DNA from: Paramyrothecium sp. XJ0827
Taxonomy: Eukaryota; Ascomycota; Sordariomycetes; Hypocreales; Stachybotryaceae
Reading direction: 5' to 3'
Assembly (NCBI GenBank): GCA_020881915.1
Contig: JAJFPB010000013.1
Span: forward strand, 868,001 to 932,000
Length of the DNA: 64,000 nucleotides
Made by a program: the position numbers and the translations under genes. The notes under the pieces were generated by a model. It saw only the letters and a list, made by a program, of their open reading frames with translations, did not search any database and was not told the DNA's origin. Shown here in pieces: positions 34,850 through 46,700 of the stretch. Positions within the stretch are counted from its first letter, which is position 1; every line of letters begins with the position of its first letter.

Positions 34850-36046
34850 CTAATTTAAATCCTCCTTTAAACTCTTAAAATCCCTATATTTCCAGCTCTT
34901 TAATAATATTAATTCTCTAACTGTATCTGAATATAATCGAGACCTTTGCTTAGTAATAATATTATTACTAGTAGAAAACATAGCCTCAATAGCAGCAGAT
35001 GTAGCCGGAATAGCTAGATAATGCCTAGCTAATATAGATAATATAGGAAATCGATCAATATATAATTTCCACCAGGCTAATATATCAGTCTATATAATAG
35101 TTAGTAAAAATATAATAATAATAGTAATAAAATAGGGAAAAATAGGGGAAAATAATATAAATAACTTACATACTTAGGAACACATTCATCTTTAAAATAT
35201 AAAAATAATTCATCACTATTATTAGTATTATCTATATATAATTCATCTTCTAAGGCAGGCATAGAGCCTTTAGAAGATATAGGCCTAGGGCTATTATCTA
35301 CTAGTTCATCAAAAGATATAGCAGTATTAGAAGACCCTTTAAGCCTATAAATAATATTAATTATATATATATATATATATAATATAGGGAATTTACTTAC
35401 TTATTATATTCTGCTGTAATTAGCTTAATAGCATCTGATTTAACAGAAGGATAATAATATAATATTTCCCTAGGTTCAAAATGCCGTAATCAATGCCTAG
35501 GATCTAATATAAGGGCTATTATATAGGATTTATAGCTAGTAAGACCCTTAGGGCCCCTAGCTACTAGCTTATTAGGGAAATATTTCTCTAATTTAGCTAG
35601 GCCCTTGGAAATAGAGGATCCTAAATAGGTAAAAAAAGTCCCCCTAAATATATATATTAGTATATATAATAATAATAATAATAAAAATAGGAAAATGACT
35701 TACATATTCCTTATAATTAGGATTAGTAACCATTTTAGTACACTTTTCTTTATAACGATTTAAGTCCTTATATAATAGATATATATATAAGAGACTTTCC
35801 GGAAGTGTTGTATATAGCTGGCCTTGTAATATTTCTGAAGGCCTTAAAAAAACCCTAAATAGGTCGGCTAGGGCCTGGGTTTTTTCCCAGTCAATTTCGG
35901 TTAGGAATATATTTTTAAATTCCTTATTAGTAGTATTCCTATATATATAGGAAAGAGGCTCTTTTAATTCAATAGTAGCCTTAAGCATAAAAAAAGTCGA
36001 ATTCCAACGGGTTACTATATCTATATAATATTAATAGTAATTATAT

Positions 36047-36082
<36 letters not shown>

Positions 36083-37632
36083 GAATTAGAAATAACTTAC
36101 CTATAGGAATCCGTTGTTTTTTAGTTTCTAAGGTATTAGAATCCTTATATTTTAAAATAGCCTCTTCTAATAGTTTTCTAGGCTGTTGACTATATTTTAT
36201 AAGAGATGCTATTCGACGAATTCGGCTTAGAAGATCTATATATAATAGATATTGGTAAATATATAAATATATATATATATAATAATTATTATATATATAA
36301 ATTAATAAAGGGGAAAAAATATAGAAAATAATATACCTTTTAATTCTAAATCTTCTATTTCTGCTGCTGGATCTCTATTTAATTCATCTATAGTTGAATG
36401 AATATAAATAGATAAGTTAGTAGCTGTTTTTTCGGATAATAGAAAATCCGATAATATATCTTGTGCTATTAAATTAATTATATGTGCTGCACATCGAATA
36501 TCGGCCTCAAAAGTCGTTGATTTTCCGGTTATATTTAAATTCGATTTATATGCTTGTAAAAACGTATTATTATTCGTAGCATTATCTCTAGTAATACTAT
36601 AATATAGTTAGTTATATATATATATATATTATAATATATATTATAAATAATAAAGAAATAGAAAGCTTACCTTAAAATCGTAAATTCAGTAATACTAGAA
36701 TAAGGGGATAAGGCAAATAGGAATTCCTTATAAATATTAAGGCCTGTATGAGCCTCTTGAAGCTCATTAAAGCCTATATAATAGTTGGTTATATATATAT
36801 AATAAATAATAAAATAATAAAATAATATAATAATAAATAATATAATAAAATAAATAACTTACTTATAAGCTTATCATGTAGGGTAAAATTACTATCTAGG
36901 AAAATAGCAATAATTCCTAGATAGGAAGCCCCTGTCTTTGAAGACCATATATCAAATGTTAGGGAAAATGCCCCATTAGTACGAATATTATCTTCAAATT
37001 GGCTATTTAGGGCCCTAAGGCCCTTTCCGAAGGTATCAGATAATAATAATCGTATTTTCTTCCTATTAATAATAGGGGCCTCACTAAATAGATATATATT
37101 AGCTTATATACAATAAACTAAGCAAATAAGAATAATTATAGTAACTTAGGAGATATAGGGTAGTGGCTTAGGAACTATAGATAGGGAAGTATATATATAA
37201 TTAATATAAAAATCCTTACTTACCTATTATAGTAGGATAATAGGCTTTGGAAAGCCGGTGAATCCATTATATTAAAAGAGATATTATTTTCTATAAGGAA
37301 ATTTAGGACCCTATTAAGAGCTTCCTTTTCAGAAAATCGATTTGCTATAGCTATAATATCCCTAGGGCGTTTACTAGGGGTTTGAGGTATTGTAGAGCTA
37401 GTAGCAGTTGGGCTTGATAGGTCGGCTTCTATATTAAATTAGTACATATATATATATTTATATATATAGGAAATAGGAAATAGGAAAAATAGAATATAAC
37501 TTACTTCTTTTTCTAACTAATTCTGATTTTTTATTATAGGCAATTTCAGGATGATTATTTTGATAATGCCTTGCTAGATTAGATTGGCCAGTAGCTAGTT
37601 TACTAGCTTTATAAGAAGCCTCAAAATTACAC
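34850..37632 (-). CDS. hAT transposase, exons 2-11 (nearly intact)
   Basis: Ten exons on the minus strand with GT-AG introns: 37632-37505, 37428-37224, 37083-36863, 36773-36671, 36596-36337, 36235-36101, 36020-35704, 35643-35401, 35344-35170, 35089-34850 (TAG stop). With exon 1 at 7906-8240 they give about 786 aa. In order: the rest of the BED finger (GQSNLARHYQNNHPE), FSLTFDIWSS with the first catalytic Asp, FNELQEAHTG, ITRDNATNN with the second, IRCAAHIINL, VTRWNSTFFM, ALILDPRH, and the C-terminal dimerisation region (DILAWWK, RFPILSILAR, PATSAAIEAMFS with the catalytic Glu). This is the standard hAT plan. Two lesions: an in-frame TGA after DPRH, where Trp is likely (a CpA-type change), and a T run at 35631-35637 one base too long for the frame. 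Codons are very AT-rich although the frame is kept. Without exon 1 it lacks a start and half its zinc finger. Confidence 0.85.
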
Positions 37633-37651
37633 CTATATATATATATATATA

Positions 37652-39510
37652 ACGTACATGCATAACGAGTTGGCCAGCATAACGAGTTGGCCAAAAATCC
37701 CTCATCCTACATCTCAATCAATCGATCAAATGATTCACCACAACTAGCCATGTCAAGCTCAATTAATGAGGGTGATATCAATCTTGCACTTCAAGCCCTT
37801 CAAAAAGACCCAAAATTAAGTCTGCGACGTGCTGCACGGATCTACAACATCCCTCGGCAGACATTGCGTAACCGGCAGTGTGGAAAACAGTCTAGACGCG
37901 ATACTATGGCCAATTTACGTAAACTATCTGATCTTGAGGAGCAGACGATAGTTCAGTATGTTCTTGATCTAGATTCACGAGGATTTTCACCCCGGCTTTG
38001 TGGTGTAGAAGAAATGGCCAATCGACTGCTTGCTGATCGCAATATGCCTTCTGTTGGACCACGCTGGGCTTCGAATTTTATTAAGCGGCAACCAGAGCTC
38101 AAGACGCGTTTCTTTCGCAGATATGACTACCAGAGAGCCAAATGCGAAGATCCAGTCGCAATAAACGCGTGGTTTGAGCTTGTACAGAACACAATCGCGA
38201 AGTACGGTATAGGATCAAATGATCTGTATAACTTCGATGAGACTGGCTTTATGATGGGCGTTATTGCAAGCGGAATGGTTGTTACGGGTACAGAAAAGCG
38301 TCAGAACCCTAAAAAGTCCAGCCTGGAAACCGGGAATGGGTTACAGCGATCCAATCGATCAATGCTGAAGGGTGGGTGCTACCGCCGTTCATCATCGTTG
38401 CAGGCCAATATCATCTCTCGAGTTGGTACCAAGAAAGCAACCTCCCGGGCGATTGGGCTATCGCAACCACCAAAAATGGCTGGACTGATAACGAAACAGG
38501 CCTTGAGTGGCTAAAGCACTTCAATCGGCATACAATCAATAGATCAAATGGTGCCTATCGTCTTCTGATCCTTGACGGGCATGAAAGCCACCATTCAGTC
38601 GCCTTTGAGGATTTCTGCAAGGAGAACAAGATCATTACACTCTGTATGCCACCTCATTCGTCTCATCTACTTCAGCCTCTTGATGTGGCCTGCTTTGGGC
38701 CGCTTAAGAAAGCTTACGGTCGAGAAATAGAGCATTTGATCAAATGCTCTATAACACACATTTCGAAGACCGAGTTCTTTCCTGCCTTCCACGCCGCACA
38801 CCAAGCCACTATGACGAAGAAAAATATCCAGGAGGTTTCAGAGGGGCTGGACTTGTTCCTCTTGATGTAAACCATGTGATCTCGAAGCTTGATATCCAAT
38901 TACGAACTCCAACACCTCCTACAGGTGAGCCAGAGCTTCCTGACCCTTGGACTTCAAAGACACCAAAGACCATCCGGGAAACCGAATCTCAGTCCGAGTA
39001 TCTAAGAAGGCGAATTGAAAGGCATCACAGCAGCTCCCCAGCATCAATTATTGAGGCCTTGAAGTCAATGACTAAGGGAACTAAGGCAGTATTGCATGAA
39101 ATGACATTACTGAGGGCTGAGGTCAGGGATCTTCGAGAGGCAAATGAGATACTAAGCCGGCGCCGGAGGGAAAAAAAAGAAACGCCTACGTAATGGAGGG
39201 ACAATGACTGTAGAGGAAGGTCAAGGATCAATTGATCAAATGGATGTGAACACGCAGATAGTGGCCGAATCATCGAGGAGAGGTGGTCAAGGAAGGTCGG
39301 CACAACCGACCCAAAGGCGCTGTGGTGTGTGCGGTAAGCCCGGACATAATGCACGAACTTGCAAGATTGAGGTAGAGGTATCTGAGCAAGAGTATATCGA
39401 CTAGTTTTAATTGGTCAAATGGTCTGTTGTGTTTTTATTGAAGTTTCTATCTTGAGGGTTGAGATTAGTGGCCAACTCGTTATGCTGGCCAACTCGTTAT
39501 GCATGTACGT
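37652..39510 (+). mobile_element. Fot1/pogo-like transposon B
   Basis: 1,859 bp between TA dinucleotides (37650-37651, 39511-39512) with perfect 42-bp TIRs at 37652-37693 and 39469-39510, identical to those of A. Opposite orientation to A. Its left neighbour is hAT intron 1; its right neighbour is the middle of a degraded R2 repeat whose other half starts at 10153 beyond element A. Confidence 0.93.
37750..39404 (+). pseudogene. Fot1/pogo-like transposase of element B, three frameshifts
   Basis: Same protein as in element A. It shares the one-base loss near 38316 (AAAAAGTCC), which ends the first frame after the CENP-B domain and first Asp motif. It adds two lesions absent from A: GGG shortened to GG near 38830, and an A run of eight instead of seven near 39171, just before the zinc knuckle frame (39204-39404, CGVCGKPGHNARTC). 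The two private changes are single-base and in homopolymers, one minus and one plus, so the total length equals A. They could be real decay or uncorrected sequencing errors. The shared lesion must predate the split of A and B. Confidence 0.85.
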
Positions 39511-39512
39511 TA

Positions 39513-41304
39513 TAACTTAGGCTTTTAATTTAATTAATATATAAAAATAATTTAAAAGCTTATAATCTTTAAGAGTTCTTATTTATAGGCTTTAAAGATT
39601 CTAGTTTTTCAAGAAATATCTTAAGGATTAATTATTATAATAAATTAAGTAGCTCTTTTAGTATTAATATTAATAATAAATAGAAATTTTAGCTATAATA
39701 AGTAAAGTATAAGTAGATTTTTATATTATTCTTCTTTAAATAAATAACTTTATTATTATATTTACTTAACTTTATTAAGATTAGATAATATATATTATTA
39801 TAGAACTTAGGATTACTAACTTTAGCTTTATTACTAGTATAGCTATAGCTATATGATTTATTTAGATCTTAATATTATAGTAATATTATGATAGCTCTAT
39901 TAATTTCTTATTAAAATAAATAACTTAAGTCTTATTAGTAGCTATAATATATTATATTTATTATAAATATCTTTATTATTAATTTTAGTATTATTATATT
40001 TAAGGCTCTAGATATTAGATCTTCTTATTAAGTTATTTATATTATATTTAAGTTCTTTTTTAAAATTCTTAAATTTAGGTTATTTTAGTAAACCTCTTAA
40101 TATATTTTAATAGTTCTTTTAGGTACTAAGAATAAAAGATCTATCAAAACTATTATTATATAACTTATTATATAATTATTTTAATTACCTATAGTACTTT
40201 ATATAAACTTTTAAAGAGTATTCATTATTATATATGAGAACTTAAAAATAAATATTATTCATTAAAATAAAATAAACTTACTTAATTATCTTCTCTAATA
40301 ATAGAGCTATTAAAATATATTATATTTTTAGAAAATTTTAATCTCTTCCTTATATCTCTAAATATAATACTTTATTATTAATTTTACTAAGCTTCTTATT
40401 CTTAGATTATTAAATTATATTGTATATATAACTTAGTTTTAATTTTTAATTAGATTTATAGTATTTTTAATTATTAGATCTTATTAATAATTAAGTAACT
40501 TTTAATAAGTATTAATAGGCATTCCTCCCAGGTACTAAGAATAAAAGATCTATTATTACTACTATTACTAAGATTATATAATAGGTTGTATAATTAACTT
40601 AGCTACCTACAGCGGCTTATATAGACTTATATTAGATAATATATATAATAAGAACTTAGTTTATATATCTTTATAGCTATAAGTAAGATTAAGTAAAATA
40701 GCCAATTTTATAATAAGCTTCTTAAAGAATAAATATTATTAATTAAAATAAGTTAGATTTACTAAACTATTTCCTATAATAATAAGAGCTTTAGGGACTC
40801 TATCTTATGGTCTTTTTAATCTTCTCTTTGTATTATTAAATTTCTTTCTTTAAGCCTTATTAGGCTTCTTTCTTTTATAATTTATATTAATTAGCTATAT
40901 CTTAAATATAGCTTAGTTCCTATCTAAATCTATAGTACTTTTCTTTAACTACTAGATCTTCTTAATAAGTAAACCATCTTTAATATCTCCCTTAGTTATA
41001 ATTTAGGCTTCTATATATCTAGAATTTAATTAATATATAGAAATACTTATATAGTCTTTAAGGGTTCTTATTTATAGACTTTAAAGATTTTAGTTTCTTA
41101 AGAGATATCTTAAGAGTTAGTTATTATAAATTAGGTAGCTTTTCTTGTATTAGTATTAGTAATAAATAGATATTTTAGTTATAATAAGAATATAAGTAGA
41201 TTTTTATATTACTATTCTTTAAATAAATAATTTTACTACTATAAATTAATTTAACTTTAAAAAAGCTAAATAAATTAAAATAATATATATTACTATACTC
41301 TGTA
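39513..41304 (-). repeat. RIP-degraded R2 repeats, inverted
   Basis: Starts mid-repeat at element B with the complement of AAGCCTAAGTTA, a site unbroken at about 11903, 43808 and 47669. An inverted R1 block lies at 40521-40658 with further R2 segments either side. No open frame. Confidence 0.55.
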
Positions 41305-41605
41305 CAGGCTTGGGAAACTGGTTAACCATTTAACCAATAACCTATTTTTGGTTAACCTATTTTTGGTTAATTATCTATTTTCCTATTATATTTAAATTAA
41401 TATCTATAATTATATATATATATATATCTAATAGATATCTTATTATAACTCCTATATAAGCTTTAAAAATCTAGTTATAGCTATTATAATAGATATAAAT
41501 AAGGTAATTTAATATTAGCTAACCAATTTTTGGTTAACCAAATATTGGTTAACCTGATTTATTTTTGGTTAACCAATTATTGGTTAACCAACCTTCCCAA
41601 GCCTG
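41305..41605. mobile_element. hAT MITE, 301 bp
   Basis: CAGGCTTGGGAAACTGGTTA at the left and CTTCCCAAGCCTG at the right, TTGGTTAACCAA-type subterminal repeats, exact 8-bp target duplication ACTCTGTA. Confidence 0.87.
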
Positions 41606-43371
41606 ACTCTGTAGAACTTATCTTAATTTTAGCTTTAATACTAATATTACTGTAGCTATAGTTATAAGGTTTATTTAATATAGATCTTAGTAATATGGTA
41701 ATATCTTAATAGCTCTATTAACTTCCTATGAAACTAAATAACTTAAGTCTTATAAGTAGCTATAATATATTTATTATTATATCTAAGGTTCTAGGTATTA
41801 GATCTTCCTATTAGATTATTGTTATTATATTTAGGTCTCTATTTAAGATTCTTAAATTTAGATTATCTTAATAAATTTCTTAATTAATAGGTATACTATT
41901 AAGATTTATAGGGGTACTATAAGCCACTAATTTTTAATAGAGGCACTATAATAAGGGTATTATTTATAGGGGTACTATAGTAGGGGCCCCCTATCTTACT
42001 ACAATAAAGTAATTATACTATATCTTTAAGTAAGAATAGCTATTATTAGTTTTATTATAGTTATTAAAATTATATTTAACTTTTTAAATTTATTAAGTTC
42101 TTTAAATAGCTTCTTATTATATTTCTAATCTCTTATATTCTACTTAAACCTAATATAACTTCTTTTATAAAACTTATAGGCCTTTACTATTATAGATTTC
42201 TTTTATTAAGAGATTAGCTTATAGCTCTTACTTTTAATAAACTTATAGATCTTATTTACTTTTAATATTAGATAAAATATATAATTAATATACCTAGGAT
42301 AATTACTATAACTTAAAATCTTCTAAAAAATACTTTTATTAATTTTAAAGTTTCTTTAGTAATTTTTATAAGAAACAAATAGTTCTTTAATATATTATTT
42401 ATTTTATTACTTTTCTTAGGTTTATAAGTAAATCTAATAAGAATCGGAACTTCTTAAAGAGATAATATTACTAATTAAATAAATATAAATAAATTAGAAT
42501 TAAAATATACTTTATTTTAATATAATATAAAAGGTATTGTAAAATTTTTATTATTATATAGAAGTTCTTCTACATTATAATATTTATAATACTTAACAAA
42601 TTAATTTATAATTTTATTTTCATAAATAAAATAAAAATATAACTTATTATAAATTAATTTATAATTAAGGTAATTTAAAGTCTTTTTATTGTACTAAATC
42701 AGAAAGCTTTTTTATAAATAAAATAAATTATAAGTGCTACATTATTATAAGTACTTTTATAAAATATTTATATATTTAATTATATAAAAACTTTAAGAAA
42801 AATAATTACTTTTTAGTTCTTAATTTCAGTACTTATTTAATTTATTAAAAGTACATATTAAATTAAAGAAAAAGAAAAATAAATTATTAAGAAATTTATG
42901 AAAATAATTTAAACTTAAGAATCTTAAATAAGAACCTAATTATAATATAAATAATTTAATAGGGAGATCTAGTATCTAGAAGCTTAAATATAATAATAAT
43001 AAAGTTAATAATAAAAATATTTATAATATAATATACTATAAGTACTTATAAGACTTAAGTTATTTATTTTGATAGAAACTTAATAGAATATTATTATATT
43101 ATTAAAATATATATCAAGTAAATCTTATAGCTATAGCTATAATAATATTAGTAATATAGCTAAAGTTCCCCCCAGGTACTAAGAATAAAAGACATATTAC
43201 CACTACTACTACTATTACTATTACTGAGGTCACATGACTTATCACGTGATCAGTTTAGCTGCCTATGGCGGCTTACACGGACTTATAATATATATTATTA
43301 TATAATAAGAACTTACTTCTTAGGGAATAGATATTATTAATTAGAATAAGTTAGATCTACCCAGACTTGGG
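41606..43371. repeat. RIP-degraded R2/R1 repeats
   Basis: AT-rich. A well-preserved inverted R1 block lies at 43165-43314 (ATCACGTGATCAG, GGCGGCTTACACGG). A run of short near-repeats (AGGGGTACTATA) lies around 41930-41995. No coding sequence. Confidence 0.5.
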
Positions 43372-43500
43372 AAGACTAGTACACTATTTTATAGTTAACT
43401 AACTATTAACTAACTAACTAGAAAATAGTTAGTTAACTATTAAATAGTTAATTTTTAAATACCTTATATTTTTCTTAATAGTAATATAAAAATTTATCTT
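43372..43500. mobile_element. truncated hAT MITE
   Basis: Left end CAGACTTGGGAAGACTAGT followed by subterminal repeats and a stretch that matches, inverted, the interior of the MITE at 20028-20288. No right end is present. Confidence 0.5.
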
Positions 43501-43571
43501 ATATCTTATCTTATGATAACTAAAATTACTTTTTATTACTAATGTTAATACTAAAAGAGACCTATAATAAC

Positions 43572-43719
43572 CAGGCTTAGGAAGATTAGTTAACTAATTT
43601 TTAGTTAACTAACTAATAGCTAACTAACTAAAAATTAGTTAACTAGAAATTAGTCAACTAGAAATTAGTCAACTAGAAATTAGTTATTAGTTAATTAGTT
43701 AACTAGTTTCCCAAGCCTG
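43572..43719. mobile_element. hAT MITE, 148 bp
   Basis: The smallest complete copy: CAGGCTTAGGAAG to TTTCCCAAGCCTG, almost entirely TIR plus repeats of AACTAGAAATTAGTC type, with the exact 8-bp duplication ATAATAAC. It is inserted in a degraded R2 repeat. Confidence 0.85.
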
Positions 43720-46700
43720 ATAATAACTAAAGAAATTAGAATCTTTAAAGTCTATAAGTAAGAACTCTTAAAGAGTATAAGATTATTTTTATATAATAAT
43801 TAAATTAGAAGCCTAAGTTATAATTAAGAGAGATATTAAAAATAACCTAATAAGATCTAATAATTAAAGAAAGGTACTATAAATCTAATTAATAAGTAGA
43901 AATTGAGCTATATTTAAGATATAGCTGATTAATATAAAAAAGAAGCCTAATAATGCTTAGAAAAGAAATTTAATAATATCAAGAAGAAATTAAAAAGGAT
44001 ATAAAACAGAATATATATATTACTATACTACTAAGATCTTCATTAAATATACCTAAATAAATCTTATAGCTATAGCTATAGTAATATAAGTTCTATAGTA
44101 ATATATATTTTTTTGTCTTAATAAAGTTATTTAAAGAATAGTAATATAAAAATCTACTTATGCCCTTATTATAACTATAATCTCTATTTATTACTAATAC
44201 TAATACTAGAAGAGACCTACTATAATAATTAGTTCTTAAGATATCTCTTAAGAAACTAGAATCTTTGAAGCTAGTTATAATAAATATATTTACTAGTATA
44301 AGCTAGATCCTAAGTCTAGATTTAGTAATAACTACCTTAGATTTAATTATTCTTAAAATTATTTTATTAACTTTTTTATTAAAATATTTTTATAGTTATT
44401 TAGTAGTTATTATACTTACTTATTTTATTATTACCTTATTAATATTAGCTTTAACTTTAAGAAATTAGTTTATAAATTATTTTTATATTTTAGTAGTTTT
44501 AGTATTAATCTTACTAAGAATCTTATAAAAATTATAGATTTAATAAATATAAATTTAAAGTTAATTAGAGCTTTCTTACTATATAATAATAGTACTAACT
44601 TTAATTTTTATATTAAAAGATCTAATCTATTAGTTAATAGTATCCTTATGATACTTTAAGATATATATTAGATTTAGTTACTTAATATAATTAAAGTAAT
44701 TAACTATAATTATATTTAGTACTTTATATAGATTTTATATATAAATTACAACTATATTCTTATATATATTCTAAAGATTTTAATTATCTTAGTCTTAAAA
44801 ATAACTTTATTTCTTTTTAAGTTACTTTTAATTTTAAGAATATATATTTAAATCTTATAATAAAATTAAACTTTAGTAATATTATTATAACTAGAATTTA
44901 TAATTAAGTAATAAGTACCAAAGTAATAAAAATATTTTTTAACAGCTTATTACTTTTTAAAGCTCTTCTTCTTATTTCTTTATATATATATTTATATTTT
45001 ATTTCCTAATAATTTAGTAATTATACTATTACTACGTATTTACTTAAATACTTCTACCTAATATTATACTAACTCTACTATTAGCCTTAGTTCTCTAATT
45101 TTCTTCAAGTTATATTTAAGGCTACTATAAGAAATAATTAAAGTAATTGTAGAGTAATCTTCTTTCTTATTAATTCTAATAAGTTTCTTACTTTTTTAAG
45201 ACCCTATTAGGCTTTTACTTTAAATATAATTATTTAACTAAGTTATTTTTATATTTAAAGTTCTTTTACTATAATATTTCTATAAATAATAAATACATAA
45301 CTTAATATAATACTATTAATTATATTTTATTTATAATTATTAATAAGTACTTTAGTATTTTATACTTAATAACCTAAATATAAAGGATATTTTATTTAAT
45401 ATTAGATTTATAAATTTACTAATTTTATAAAGTAGGCTTATTTAATAATTAAAATCCTTTTATTAAATTAGACTTTATTAGTCTTTTTATTAAGTCTTTT
45501 TGATTTAAAGTTAGAATTAAGAAGAACTAATTAAGTTAAAAATAATTATTAATTAATATTTCTATAAAAAGTAATAAATATTTTTATTATTAGCTTTAAA
45601 GAAATTACTATTTTCTACTTATATAGTAGCTTTTACTATTTTTAAGTATTTAATAGAGGGTTTATTTTCTTTAATTACTAAGTAGGTATAATTATTAGAA
45701 AGAGATATTTTACTTTAATAGTTATTATTACTATTAAATATAGCTTTAGAATTAATAGAATTTTATTTTTATTACTACTTCTAGTTTTTCTATTATTAAT
45801 AATACTAGTAGCTTTATTTCTTTTATATATTAGATCTAATACTAGTAAATTACTTTTTAAGTTATAAAAGAAATAATATTATAATCTTTATATTATTTTT
45901 ATTTATTAGTATACTAAATCTATTTGTACTAACTTTAAGGAAGATTTAGTTAAAAGATTTAGGTAATATAAATAGAAGTAATTCTATATTTACCTTAGGG
46001 GACTTTATGTTAGTAAAGCTATTTATAGCTATATTACTATTATTCTAGACATTACTAATATAATCAATATATTCCTAGATATATTAACTGGGGTTTAGTT
46101 CCTTTCTAGGTTTAGTTCTTATAATCAGGCTATTAATCTTATTCTTAATTAAGTCCTTACTAATATATATTCTTTTTATTTTATGTTATGTAATTCTTAA
46201 ATTAACCTAATTCTAAATAATAATTATTATAGTAATATTCTCTCCTATAGTAAAAAGCAGGCTTACTATTATAATTATAATTAATATTATTACTAGATTT
46301 AGTACTAAGTTTTCAGCTAATTTATAATATACTTTCTTAATTATAGTAGTATATATAGCCCTCTTATTATATATTATTAGTTTTAAATATACTATTCTTA
46401 GTTATATATGTAATTTATTTTATAATTAAATAGGTAATTAAAGATGTATTCTATTACAATAAACTTAAACTTACTTAAATACCTTTTTAATAAATATATA
46501 AATTAACATATATTATTTAGAAATTTATATTAATAAACTTAGCTATATTAATTTATTATTTATTATATATTCTTTAATTTAGTATTAAATTCCTTATAAA
46601 GTATAATAGATTATTAATTATATTTAGTACTTAGCTTTACTTTTTCTATAATAAATAGCTACTACTAATACTAAATAGCTACTACTTCTATTATATATTA

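Larger units (their letters stand above)
32353..37651 (-). mobile_element. hAT transposon, 3' part, with element E nested
   Basis: Starts (as the right end of the element, inverted) with CAGGCTTGGGAAGATTAG at 32353, followed by TTAGTTAACTAA subterminal repeats and two ~180-bp internal units. Element E is inserted at TA in the second unit (32915-32916). The unit resumes at 34772 (TATATAACTAGC), and transposase exons 11 to 2 run from 34850 to 37632. At 37651 it stops at element B inside intron 1. With the piece at 6800-8290, and without A/B and E, the whole hAT is about 4.9 kb. The octamer next to its end (32345-32352, GCTGAAAT) is the inverse of the octamer beside the other end apart from one base. 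Confidence 0.8.

Noticed and set aside
46258..46270. GCAGGCTTACTATT as a further hAT end
   Set aside because: Matches only CAGGCTT, lacks the subterminal repeats and a partner end.
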